Assembly (NCBI GenBank): GCA_947502405.1
Contig: CANMZT010000005.1
Location: forward strand, 149,269 to 213,268
DNA: 64,000 bases
Direction: 5' to 3'
From: an uncultured Algibacter sp.
Lineage (GTDB): Bacteria; Bacteroidota; Bacteroidia; Flavobacteriales; Flavobacteriaceae
Shown here: one piece after another, positions 55,501 through 62,283 of the stretch
Layout of the letters: each line of letters opens with the position of its first letter
How positions within the stretch are numbered: position 1 is the first letter of the stretch
Program-made: the position numbers and the translations under genes
The notes under the pieces: generated by a model
What the model saw: only the letters and a program-made list of their open reading frames with translations
Databases searched by the model: none
What the model was told of the DNA's origin: nothing

Positions 55501-55744
55501 TGTACTGCATTTACGTTTTATACCTAAGTTAAATAATATTTATGTGCTTAACGTAGCCAGTATGTTTGCGTTTTGGTCCATTATCATGACCTCTTTTGGT
55601 GTTAATTACTATTTATCAGGATTGCATAGTTATGCAGCAGGAGATCCGTTACCAATTCCAAAATTCGTGTATGTTTTAGCAGCGCTAATGATTGTTATAG
55701 CAGTATTAGCAGCTTTCAAATATAAAAAGCAGCGTGTACGCTAA
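52598..55744 (+). CDS. ccsBA: Cytochrome c biogenesis protein CcsBA (ResB-ResC fusion)
   Basis: 1048 residues. The N-terminal part (about 1-460) is ResB-like with TM helices and a large periplasmic region. A middle periplasmic segment (about 480-740) follows, and the C-terminal half is CcsA with the tryptophan-rich heme-handling motif SWGRYWAWDPKETWALIS near residues 942-959. It exports heme and attaches it to CxxCH motifs. Its place after nrfHA suggests it serves this multiheme cluster; a CcsBA fusion may also help with the CxxCK heme of NrfA. Confidence 0.95.
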   Translation: MQKLYKFFSSSSLALLLLLIFAVAMATATFIENDFGTATAWDAIYDSWWFEVVMLGLAISFAANIFKYKLLRKEKWATLLFHLAFIVIILGAAITRYASYGGIMRIREGASSNIVISDTNYLTLSITDGETTKTVKKKLSFSPIKNNDFTIKTDFKNQPISVSYNNYIADAIPEVVHDEAHGEPLLEMVVTAGNGRNTVYLKKGEIEKIGEHQHEIGFNSNKEGIINIVEKEGAFSIKTPHDLDFFIMSSQQAGKVSKDSLQAITLRTLYRDGDISFVPLVYHEKGKFRLISDSEKLKDNDNTKDDALIVNLSVNGKTEPVNILYRQGFLPMHHQTQIGDTKVILSYGAEAIQTPFSIQLDDFQLERYPGSSSPSAYASEVTILDNDEKTPFRIFMNNVLDYRGYRFFQASYDTDEKGTVLSVNHDRVGTFVTYLGYLLMMIGMFFTLFGKTSRFRLINKKLGQLKKKSAVAVLALLLFNFNSGYAQNKSDSLTVAVEKSIEYQEVDKYHAEVFGRLLVQDLDGRIKPINTLASEFLRKISRKSKFSYPLSDKKITLDANQTFLAMHMSPQIWQHVPIIKADYAKTGNLFEDIIKGKNNLLAFSSLLDASGEYILTNQVEEANKKKPAERNEFDKEVLKIDERFNILYNVFSGNYLKIFPNKNDDNNTWFSYNHHFKDFPDEDGQFSKSILPTYFKDVASKNYNDAHDKLMYIKKYQEVLGADVIPTPERIEAELWYNKANINFWLFQVFFTLGLVLLVLAIVKMFSHKKWVEFLNNGFIILTLIAFLCFTGNILLRWYVSQHAPWSNGYEMLIFVAWVLVLCGLITFRKSDFSLPLATLFSGALLFVSYLDWLSPEITNLMPVLKSYWLKIHVATIVSSYAPLALSAILGLMALLLLIFKSNKTKTIIDIKIKELSYINEIAMTIGLFVLAVGTFLGGIWANESWGRYWAWDPKETWALISIIVYAIVLHLRFIPKLNNIYVLNVASMFAFWSIIMTSFGVNYYLSGLHSYAAGDPLPIPKFVYVLAALMIVIAVLAAFKYKKQRVR

Positions 55745-55861
55745 CTTCTTGGTTTATTCATATCGTCAAGGATATTAAAACACTGTTGGTTTTATTCTAT
55801 TCATAATTTTATATAACTAATTTATTGGGATAGGTAAAAAACGTATTCTTTTTTTATCAAG

Positions 55862-55914
55862 GTCATAAAAGTGACTTTCAGTATTTTAAAACTAAGTATT
55901 ATTACTTAATTTTG
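55862..55914 (+). promoter_or_regulatory. Possible promoter and operator of the crp/fnr gene
   Basis: TAATTTTG (55907-55914) matches the Bacteroidota -7 element TAnnTTTG. A GTCA-TAAAAG-TGAC palindrome (55862-55875) is centred about 50 bp upstream of the expected start of transcription, a usual activator position. Self-regulation would be inference. Confidence 0.4.
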
Positions 55915-55944
55915 AGACTATAAATAAGTAATATAATCGCTTTT

Positions 55945-56682
55945 TTGAATTCCAATACTGAAACATATAAAATTAAAGTAGATAGTTTGTGCGATACTTG
56001 CAATAATCCAAATTGCCTAATTCATAATCATGCTAAAGATCTTTTTAACTCTAATTTATCTCAGAAAAGCACGCTATTAAAATGTAAAAAAGGGCAACAG
56101 TTTATTATGGAAGGCGCACCAGTAAACGGACTTTTTTTTATAAAATCTGGTACCGTAAAAGTCTTTAGAACAGGTATTAATGGGCGCGAGCAGATTGTTC
56201 GTTTTGCTAAGGCCTGCGAGATTATCGGTCACAGAGGCTTTGGCACTCAAGAGTATTATTCTATTGGTGCAATTGCACTTCAAAACACGGAGCTACATTA
56301 CTTTTCAAAAGAGCATTTGCAAGAAATTCTAATAGCAAACCCTAAGTTTACTTATGATATGATGCTATTTTATGCCAATGAACTTAATAGAAGTGAAAAT
56401 AAAGTAAAGTCTATTTCACAAATGACGGTTCGTGAGCGTGTAATCGATACGCTGTTATACATCCACCGTAAATTTGGCGATTTAAAGGGGTTTCTTAACT
56501 TACCGTTAAGCCGTAAAGAGTATGCAGATTATGCTGGCACAACCGAGGAGCAGGTTATTCGTATATTCTCAGCACTAAAAAAGGAAAATCTTATATCTGC
56601 ACAAGGTAAAAAAATTGGCATTGTAAACGTTTCCAAACTCAAAAACGAAATTAGCGAGCATAACTATTTCTTAGATACTTAA
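55945..56682 (+). CDS. Crp/Fnr-family transcriptional regulator with N-terminal Cys cluster
   Basis: 245 residues, TTG start. Cys16, Cys19 and Cys24 (CDTCNNPNC) precede the cyclic-nucleotide-like beta-roll (GQQFIMEGAPVNGLFFIKSGTV), a long dimer helix and a C-terminal winged helix (LPLSRKEYADYAGTTEEQVIRIFSALKKENLI). FNR has a similar N-terminal CxxC arrangement, but its fourth ligand position (Cys122) is not matched here; Cys47 and Cys91 are alternatives. At the end of the nap-nrf cluster it is the likely oxygen, NO or nitrite-responsive activator. Confidence 0.9.
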   Translation: MNSNTETYKIKVDSLCDTCNNPNCLIHNHAKDLFNSNLSQKSTLLKCKKGQQFIMEGAPVNGLFFIKSGTVKVFRTGINGREQIVRFAKACEIIGHRGFGTQEYYSIGAIALQNTELHYFSKEHLQEILIANPKFTYDMMLFYANELNRSENKVKSISQMTVRERVIDTLLYIHRKFGDLKGFLNLPLSRKEYADYAGTTEEQVIRIFSALKKENLISAQGKKIGIVNVSKLKNEISEHNYFLDT

Positions 56683-56686
56683 ATTT

Positions 56687-56784
56687 GGGCGCTACCCGCA
56701 AGGGGTCAGGCTATCCGTTACAAGTCCTCGCTCTCCCGATAACTATCGGGAGCCCTGTGGGCTTTCCACTACTATCCTTAGCGC
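56687..56784 (+). repeat. Dispersed intergenic repeat, copy E
   Basis: Begins GGGCGCTACC, then GGGGTCAGGCTATCCGTTAC and the palindrome CTCCCGATAACTATCGGGAG (56731-56752 region), ending TATCCTTAGCGC. Starts 5 bp after the crp/fnr stop. Confidence 0.75.
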
Positions 56785-57170
56785 GGGCAAACCTGCATAG
56801 GTTCGTGTTTCAACCAAAAGCATTTGTTATGTTTGTTGGAGTTGTTTCTTTTTTTTCAGAAAGCATATGAAGAACCATTTTACTGCTGATTTTTTTTTTT
56901 TTTTTCATGCAAACCGCCATTCCCAACACAGTGAAGCAGTCTTATTCTTATAAGATGGAAAATTGTTTTTTTTTGTTTATTAAGATTACTTCGTTGTTCT
57001 TGCCTCACTTCTCGTAATGACGTATTTATTAAAAACTACTGAAATTTACACAAAAACCATAGAAATTAATAAAAAAACGATTACAAGTCCTTTGGATTCA
57101 TTGTTGAAAAATAGTACATTGCAACTATAACTATAAACAATATAACTGTAATTTAAAGACTCAAAGTTGC
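56785..57170. other. Gene-less stretch with poly-T and remnants of a GTCATT-type hairpin repeat
   Basis: Contains two long T-runs (near 56891 and 56966). An inverted pair, CGCCATTCCCAACACAGTGA with AGCAGTCTTATTC near 56911-56945 and GATTACTTCGTTGTTC with CTCGTAATGACG near 56984-57021, resembles a known type of flavobacterial hairpin repeat. No convincing gene. Confidence 0.5.
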
Positions 57171-57192
57171 GGTTATACAATTGTTACCACAC
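57171..57192. repeat. Left boundary of cassette 1
   Basis: GGTTATACAATT followed by GTTACCACAC (57183-57192). The 10-mer is the exact inverse complement of GTGTGGTAAC at 57802-57811, on the other side of the lipoprotein gene. TTATACAAT also occurs at the end of the element near 58.47 kb. Confidence 0.55.
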
Positions 57193-57194
57193 AT

Positions 57195-57797
57195 TTGAGA
57201 AAAACAATCGTCATATCAATTATCTTTCTGACATTATTAGTTGGATGCGGAACTTCAAAAAAAGTATTCCAAAATGAACGGATTTTTAATTATGAAAATC
57301 TGAATCTGAATTACGCACTAGAACTTGAAAAAAAACTAAAGTCTGAAGATATTACTCGAACACATAAAGTTGGACTTGGAGAAAATATTTATCCGAATAA
57401 GGACAATTATGAACTTGAAATTTCTCGAGATTTTAAGCGAATTATAAAACCGAATTTCTCACTCGAAGTTGGTTACTATTTCACAAAGGACAGTTCAATC
57501 CGAGTTACTACTTACGAGTGGAATGACTTAAAAAAGAAAAATTTCAAAACGGAGAAACAAAATTTGAAAACAAAAAAAGCGTTTAAGGAAAAATTTACGG
57601 AATTGACTGAAATGCTAACTGAAAAGTTCGGAGAACCAATCTTTTCGGAAATACAGTCTGAAAACCAAAAAGATGATGGAACTTATCGAGACGGAATAAA
57701 ATGGCTGAATAAAAACGGAATGAATGCATATTTATTTGCTTTTGGAAACCCTAAAGGCTCTTATAATCAAATAAGATTATCAATTTATCCAAATTAA
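57195..57797 (+). CDS. Hypothetical lipoprotein in cassette 1
   Basis: 200 residues, TTG start, with a lipoprotein signal ending in the lipobox LLVGC (Cys18). The mature part is Lys/Glu-rich with KKAFKEKFTELTEMLTEKFG and a beta-rich end (YLFAFGNPKGSYNQIRLSIY). Not recognised. The start lies 3 bp inside the cassette boundary and the stop 4 bp before the other inverted repeat, so the gene fills its cassette. No promoter space is left upstream, so it depends on outside transcription. Confidence 0.7.
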   Translation: MRKTIVISIIFLTLLVGCGTSKKVFQNERIFNYENLNLNYALELEKKLKSEDITRTHKVGLGENIYPNKDNYELEISRDFKRIIKPNFSLEVGYYFTKDSSIRVTTYEWNDLKKKNFKTEKQNLKTKKAFKEKFTELTEMLTEKFGEPIFSEIQSENQKDDGTYRDGIKWLNKNGMNAYLFAFGNPKGSYNQIRLSIYPN

Positions 57798-57801
57798 AAA
57801 C

Positions 57802-57941
57802 GTGTGGTAACACCGTGTATAATTAATTGCTTTGGTCGTTGCTTATTTGGAAAATTCCTTCGGAATTTTCTCGCGTCCGTTTTTGTTTACTAAATTAGTT
57901 GCTTAAACACGCAACTAACCATACACAAACACGTTGGCAAC
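57802..57941. repeat. Hairpin element between cassettes 1 and 2
   Basis: GTGTGGTAAC closes cassette 1. The element body runs from GTGTATAATTAATTGC (57815-57830) to GCAACTAACCATACAC (57911-57926), partly inverse complements. In the middle is the hairpin GAAAATTCC-TTC-GGAATTTTC (57850-57870). ACGTTGGCAAC (57931-57941) then opens cassette 2. Confidence 0.7.
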
Positions 57942-58355
57942 AAGTTGGCAGACCAAGAAAAACCCTTCTAAATTTCAAGCTTTTAGATTTTTAAGAAAGA
58001 AAAAATAAAAATCTGTTCCTAAACGTTGGAAGTAAAAAACAACTCAGAATTTCGGACTTGCCCAAAACCAGTTTTCAAATCGAAAATTTAGCTAGCCGAA
58101 AAGTCTCTGCTGAATAGCTGGATAGACAAACTTTACGGCTGAACTTTATAAAAAAAAGGATTTCCCAGCTTTCGGTCTTTACATCGAAAATTTAGAAAAC
58201 CAAAGGTTCGTGCTGAATATTGGAATAGCAAAACGTGCGAAAAAAAAAAGCGGAATGAAAGCCGAATTTTTTTTGAGATTTTAAGGAAAAAAGAATACAC
58301 GGATTTTAAAAACACGTCGGAATTCAACTCGTGCGATTAAAAAATAATAAAACCA
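57942..58355. other. Cassette 2, no convincing gene, contains a diverged direct repeat
   Basis: Bounded by GTTGGCAAC (57933-57941) and its inverse complement GTTGCCAAC (58356-58364). I see no credible gene; a 64-codon minus-strand frame is Phe/Lys low-complexity. Two related segments of about 53 bp start ATCGAAAATTTAG at 58079 and 58182 and both continue GTGCTGAAT/CTGCTGAAT...ATAG. Possibly a non-coding RNA or a decayed cassette. Confidence 0.5.
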
Positions 58356-58494
58356 GTTGCCAACAAAGTATAAAATTAATTGCTTATTTTTAAGCTTAAA
58401 CAAAGGGCGTTGCTCTTTTGTTACGTCTGATTTTCCTGCGGAAAATCCTCGCATTCAAAACCGCAACTAATCTTATACAATAACGTTGTGCATA
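58356..58494. repeat. Hairpin element between cassettes 2 and 3
   Basis: GTTGCCAAC closes cassette 2. The body runs from AGTATAAAATTAATTGC to GCAACTAATCTTATACAA (58463-58480), with the hairpin GATTTTCC-TGC-GGAAAATC (58429-58447). GTTGTGCATA (58485-58494) opens cassette 3. Same plan as the element at 57802-57941 but about 40% different in sequence. Confidence 0.7.
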
Positions 58495-58632
58495 ATGCGA
58501 AAATCGTGCTAAAATTCAACATTTGAACTAAAAACGCCAACGCACAAACAGCACATTTGGTTTTTTGCCGACACATAATCCAACGCTGAAAAAACCAAAA
58601 GAGCTGTTTTTTTTGCCAACGCTGAATAAAGA
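58495..58632. other. Leader region of cassette 3
   Basis: 138 bp between the boundary repeat and the first gene of the five-gene operon. It holds CATTTGAACTAAA (58520-58532) and GCCAACGCAC (58536-58545), both of which recur near the right end of the cassette (63867-63879 and 63856-63865). A promoter for the operon should lie here; none was clear. Confidence 0.4.
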
Positions 58633-59178
58633 ATGACAGGAATAATATTAATATTGATTGGAGTAATAGGTTACTTTGTATTTAAAAAGCAAAAGCAAAA
58701 AAACTATATAAATAAGGCTTTAAGTATAATGGCTAATAAAAATAATTTTCAACCAGACTACTACCAAATTATGGTAAATTATAGTGGAGCCATTGCAATC
58801 AGCTTCAATCAAAAGTTAATTTGCGTTATTGATGAATCTGACAGACCATTTTATTTGAGCAAAAAGAATATTCAAAATACTGATATATTAATTGATGAAA
58901 CTACTTATCATCAAAAAGATTTCATCAAAACTTGGGGAAAATATTTGGTATTAAAATCTTTGGGAAGTGAGTCAACTGCCGAAGCTTCCGTTCACATCGC
59001 AAAAGAAAATCATATAAATAAGATTAATACATTAAAACTGAGAATTCAAACAAACAACCTAAATACGCCTAACTTATACTTAACTTTCCTTAAAAATGGT
59101 ACGGAAAATCACAAAAGAAAGATAATAAATGATGTATATGATTGGGTTTCTAGAATTGAAACAATTAAAACACAATAA
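58633..59178 (+). CDS. TM-anchored protein, first gene of the vWA/PP2C/kinase operon
   Basis: 181 residues: an N-terminal TM helix (about 3-17) followed by a basic stop and a soluble domain. Beta-strand-like segments (IAISFNQKLICVIDES, INTLKLRIQTNNLNTPNLYLTFLKN) end in an amphipathic helix (IINDVYDWVSRIETI). The pattern recalls small membrane-anchored PH-like domains, but I could not identify the family. Three bases separate it from the vWA gene, so it belongs to the same operon. A scaffold or sensor role is speculation. Confidence 0.7.
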   Translation: MTGIILILIGVIGYFVFKKQKQKNYINKALSIMANKNNFQPDYYQIMVNYSGAIAISFNQKLICVIDESDRPFYLSKKNIQNTDILIDETTYHQKDFIKTWGKYLVLKSLGSESTAEASVHIAKENHINKINTLKLRIQTNNLNTPNLYLTFLKNGTENHKRKIINDVYDWVSRIETIKTQ

Positions 59179-59181
59179 ATT

Positions 59182-59859
59182 ATGGAAGAAACAGGATTAG
59201 TAATTGACAAACCAGAAGTACCACAAACTTTTCACCAACTAGGAATTTTAGTTTTAGATGGAAGTGGTTCTATGAGTGCTTCAGGAAGGCAAGGTTTGAC
59301 TAAAGCACAAGAAGTCGAAATGGGTATGAAAGAAATGTTTTCAAGATTTGATGCAAGTAGAGTTAAAAATAACTTTTCTTTTGCTTGTGTCAAATTCGAT
59401 ACTACAGCAACAACATCACTTAATCAAACACCATTCAAGGATTTAGATTACTTTAATGAGGATTTCAATCCACTAAATGGAAAAGGTGGTGGAACTCATA
59501 TTTTTGACGGTCTAAAAGAAGCAAAATTAATCGCAGATGATTTTTTAAATAATGCCCCAAAAGATGGTGTTAAACACAGCGTAATTATTCTACTTATGTC
59601 AGATGGAATGTGTTTTGAACCTGACAATACTAAAAGCGTTGCAAACGATATTAAAACAAATGATAGTATAAATATTGCTTGCGCTTACTTGGCAGAAGTT
59701 GGTAGTAATGATTCAGAAGCAAACGAGACTAAAAACCTTATGCAAGATGTAGCTACAAATCCAGTTTCTTACTATGCAACAGTTTATGATGGCGAAACTT
59801 TAAGAAAGTTCTTTGAGCAATCAATTAGTCAATCTTCAGGTATTGGAAAAATCGGATAG
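59182..59859 (+). CDS. TerY-like von Willebrand factor A domain protein
   Basis: 225 residues, one vWA domain. A complete metal-ion-dependent adhesion site is visible: Asp26-Gly-Ser28-Gly-Ser30 (LDGSGSMS), Thr105 (GGGTHIFDGL) and Asp141 (LLMSDGMC). No signal peptide or TM helix, so cytosolic. The single-domain build and the following PP2C and kinase genes match the TerY-P triad described by computational studies of tellurite-resistance-type systems. It probably acts as a metal-dependent assembly or ligand-binding partner for the phosphatase and kinase. Confidence 0.85.
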   Translation: MEETGLVIDKPEVPQTFHQLGILVLDGSGSMSASGRQGLTKAQEVEMGMKEMFSRFDASRVKNNFSFACVKFDTTATTSLNQTPFKDLDYFNEDFNPLNGKGGGTHIFDGLKEAKLIADDFLNNAPKDGVKHSVIILLMSDGMCFEPDNTKSVANDIKTNDSINIACAYLAEVGSNDSEANETKNLMQDVATNPVSYYATVYDGETLRKFFEQSISQSSGIGKIG

Positions 59860-59861
59860 GT

Positions 59862-60737
59862 ATGACTGAATCTTTAATTAGTACCCATTCAATTAGCGAG
59901 AAAAAGGTTAATGAAGATTTCTCACAAGATTTTGTGAATCCAGCCTTAAAATTCAAAGGCTTTGTCTTGGCTGATGGAATAGGCTCGCACTATCAGCCAG
60001 ACATAGGTTCGAAATTCTGTGTTAAAAGACTTTGTGACATTGTAAGCAATATAAAATCTATATCTGAATTAGATTTCAAAAAAATCTTTCAAAGGGTAGC
60101 ATCATCTTTAAAACAGGAGTTTTTAAATAATGAGGATGGTTTAGAAAACCCAAAAAGGTCATACGGTACAACACTCATAGCTTGTTTAGAATTTGAAAAC
60201 AAATATATCGTTGCATATTTAGGTAATGGTTCAATTTGGCATTTAAGAGGGAATTTCAATTCACTTATAAATAAACAAAGGTATCTACCTTGGAATGCTC
60301 TTAACCTGTTGAATCCACATACAGTCGATGAAAATGGAAAAGAAGCTCTTTATAAATTTATTGCTCTTGAAACAGAAGAAATACAGATTAACCCTTCTGT
60401 AATACAAATCTATAAAGACAATGAAATTTATGGCGATTTATTAATCGCTTCTACTGACGGATTATACAGTTCTGACCATATTCCTATTGCTAAAGACCGA
60501 GATGGAGGATTATGGGTAAGCGGAGAAAAGAAAATGGAACTATTATTTAATACATTAAAAGAGTTTTCAGGGAATGAGAATCTCTCAGAGCGCAATTTTA
60601 AAGAAATACTAGAGGAATATGCTTTAAATATTAAAGAACAAAAGTTGCTAGACGATGACACCACTTTCGGAATAATGTATTCACAAAAAGCTATTGAGTA
60701 CCAAAAAAGATTAAATGAAAAAGATACAAGTAAATAG
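59862..60737 (+). CDS. PP2C-like Ser/Thr protein phosphatase
   Basis: 291 residues. PP2C motifs are in order: Glu18-Asp19 (VNEDF), Asp38-Gly39 (LADGIGSHYQPDIGS), YGTTLIACL (101-109), LGNGSIW (120-126), STDGLYSS (Asp199) and DDDTTF (264-269). The LGDS motif normally has Asp where this protein has Asn122, which would affect the third metal site but not the two core metals. It is expected to reverse the action of the kinase encoded next. Starts 2 bp after the vWA stop and overlaps the kinase by 23 bp. Confidence 0.88.
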   Translation: MTESLISTHSISEKKVNEDFSQDFVNPALKFKGFVLADGIGSHYQPDIGSKFCVKRLCDIVSNIKSISELDFKKIFQRVASSLKQEFLNNEDGLENPKRSYGTTLIACLEFENKYIVAYLGNGSIWHLRGNFNSLINKQRYLPWNALNLLNPHTVDENGKEALYKFIALETEEIQINPSVIQIYKDNEIYGDLLIASTDGLYSSDHIPIAKDRDGGLWVSGEKKMELLFNTLKEFSGNENLSERNFKEILEEYALNIKEQKLLDDDTTFGIMYSQKAIEYQKRLNEKDTSK

Positions 60738-62283
60738 CTTTTTATCGTCAAAATTTTATAACTACTTTGACCAAATTTCGTCTATTGAAATAGAAAATAA
60801 TCCAATTGCAGAAGGAGCATTTGGTGCAGTTTATTTATGTCTGTCAGTCAATGGAAATTCAGTTCCAATACCTCAAGTAATCAAAATATTTAAAGAAGAC
60901 CAAAATAATAAACAAGACCATAATTATGAAACAATTAAAAAGCTACAGAAAAAACTTATAGCTGAAAATTCAAAGCTTAACAGCTTAATTACAGATGAGT
61001 ATCCTTCTCTAAAAGGCGTTCCTCAATTTAGCTTTACTGGAACTTTAAATGGTAAGACGGTTAGAGGTTTTTCTTCAACCAATCTAAAGAAAATTGGTTT
61101 TGAAGAATTTATTGATATTTTAGAAAAACCAAACCTACTTTCATCTTATCAAAAGCTGAGTATAGATAAAAAAATGCTAATAGCTTACCATTTGGCTTCA
61201 GGTTTTAAAATCTTACAAAAAATGCTATTTATCCACGCAGATTTAAAACCTGAGGCCATTTTTATTAATACAAACACCAATCAATGTGCTATTATAGATT
61301 TTGATAGTGGTGCTATTACTGAAAACATAAATGATGAACCAAATACTTGGGGTGCACCAAATGACTGGGTTGCACCCGAAATATGGGAACAATTAAAAAA
61401 AACAACTTCAACTGGTCTACAAAAAATAAAGGTTAATCTACTTTCCGATTTGTGGTCTGTAACTATTGGTATTCACTACATTTTAACTACCACTCATCCC
61501 CTATTCTATTTAAAAGAATTAAGTCCTAGAGTTACGAAAAAATATTTTTCAAAGTATAAATGGCCTGAAATAAGTGAGAATGAAAATTATTTTAACAATA
61601 ACAATAAAACTATTTATGTACCAGTTAAAAATTGGTTAAAAACAACGTTACAGCAACCTATATTAGATGAACTTTCCAAAACTATTAATTACGGTTATAA
61701 TAAGCCGACAAACAGAACAACCTATAATGAATGGGAAAGTGTATTAAAGTCAGTACAAGTTCCGCCACAAATTTCAGTATTCAAATCAGATAGAAATTCA
61801 ATTATAAAAGGAATACCAATTAACATAGAATGGGAAGTTTTAAATGCTTATAAAGTTGAAATTAATAATGGTATTGGAAATGTCCCTTTGAAAGGTAAAA
61901 AAGAGTTATTTCTAAACGACAATACAACATTAGAAATTAAAGCAGTTGGTTACTTTGGAAATATTAGTAAAAAATTCTCAATTACAGTATTTCCAACGCC
62001 AGTAATTAAGTCATTGTTAGTTCCAAGTCCAGATTTTAAAAGAAATGTAACACTTAGGATTCAAACTGCGAATTTTGATTACCAAAATAATAATAACATA
62101 AACCTAAACACATCAATCAATCTCAATAAACCAGAACTTAAAACAATTGATTTTGCTCATAGTAAAATAATTCCTTTGAATGAAATCAAAAAAATTAAAA
62201 AAGAGCTTGAGCAACAAACCTTAAAGTATAAACTATCTACTATTTATGAATCAATCAAAAAAAGAATCACACAACTTAGTTGA
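60715..62283 (+). CDS. Ser/Thr protein kinase-like protein with C-terminal Ig-like domains
   Basis: 522 residues. Kinase domain about 27-345: Gly-rich loop IAEGAFGAVY (31-40), Lys57 (VIKIF), catalytic loop HADLKPEAIFIN (Asp176, Lys178; HAD instead of HRD), Asp195 in IDFDSG (DFD instead of DFG), WVAPEIW (218-224) and DLWSVTIG (245-252). Residues about 350-430 and 430-480 look like Ig-like beta-sandwiches (IPINIEWEVLNAYKVEINNG). A helical tail ends the protein. Catalytic residues are kept, so it may be active. The DUF4407 gene starts 38 bp before its stop. Confidence 0.85.
   Translation: MKKIQVNSFLSSKFYNYFDQISSIEIENNPIAEGAFGAVYLCLSVNGNSVPIPQVIKIFKEDQNNKQDHNYETIKKLQKKLIAENSKLNSLITDEYPSLKGVPQFSFTGTLNGKTVRGFSSTNLKKIGFEEFIDILEKPNLLSSYQKLSIDKKMLIAYHLASGFKILQKMLFIHADLKPEAIFINTNTNQCAIIDFDSGAITENINDEPNTWGAPNDWVAPEIWEQLKKTTSTGLQKIKVNLLSDLWSVTIGIHYILTTTHPLFYLKELSPRVTKKYFSKYKWPEISENENYFNNNNKTIYVPVKNWLKTTLQQPILDELSKTINYGYNKPTNRTTYNEWESVLKSVQVPPQISVFKSDRNSIIKGIPINIEWEVLNAYKVEINNGIGNVPLKGKKELFLNDNTTLEIKAVGYFGNISKKFSITVFPTPVIKSLLVPSPDFKRNVTLRIQTANFDYQNNNNINLNTSINLNKPELKTIDFAHSKIIPLNEIKKIKKELEQQTLKYKLSTIYESIKKRITQLS

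Noticed and set aside
58133..58327. 64-codon minus-strand open frame in cassette 2
   Set aside because: Phe/Lys/Ser low-complexity composition, no start context and it runs across the diverged internal repeats.
57802..58494. Cassette separators as classical integron attC sites
   Set aside because: The ends do not match the GTTRRRY/RYYYAAC core consensus and no integron integrase is in the window. The architecture is reported, but not as an integron.
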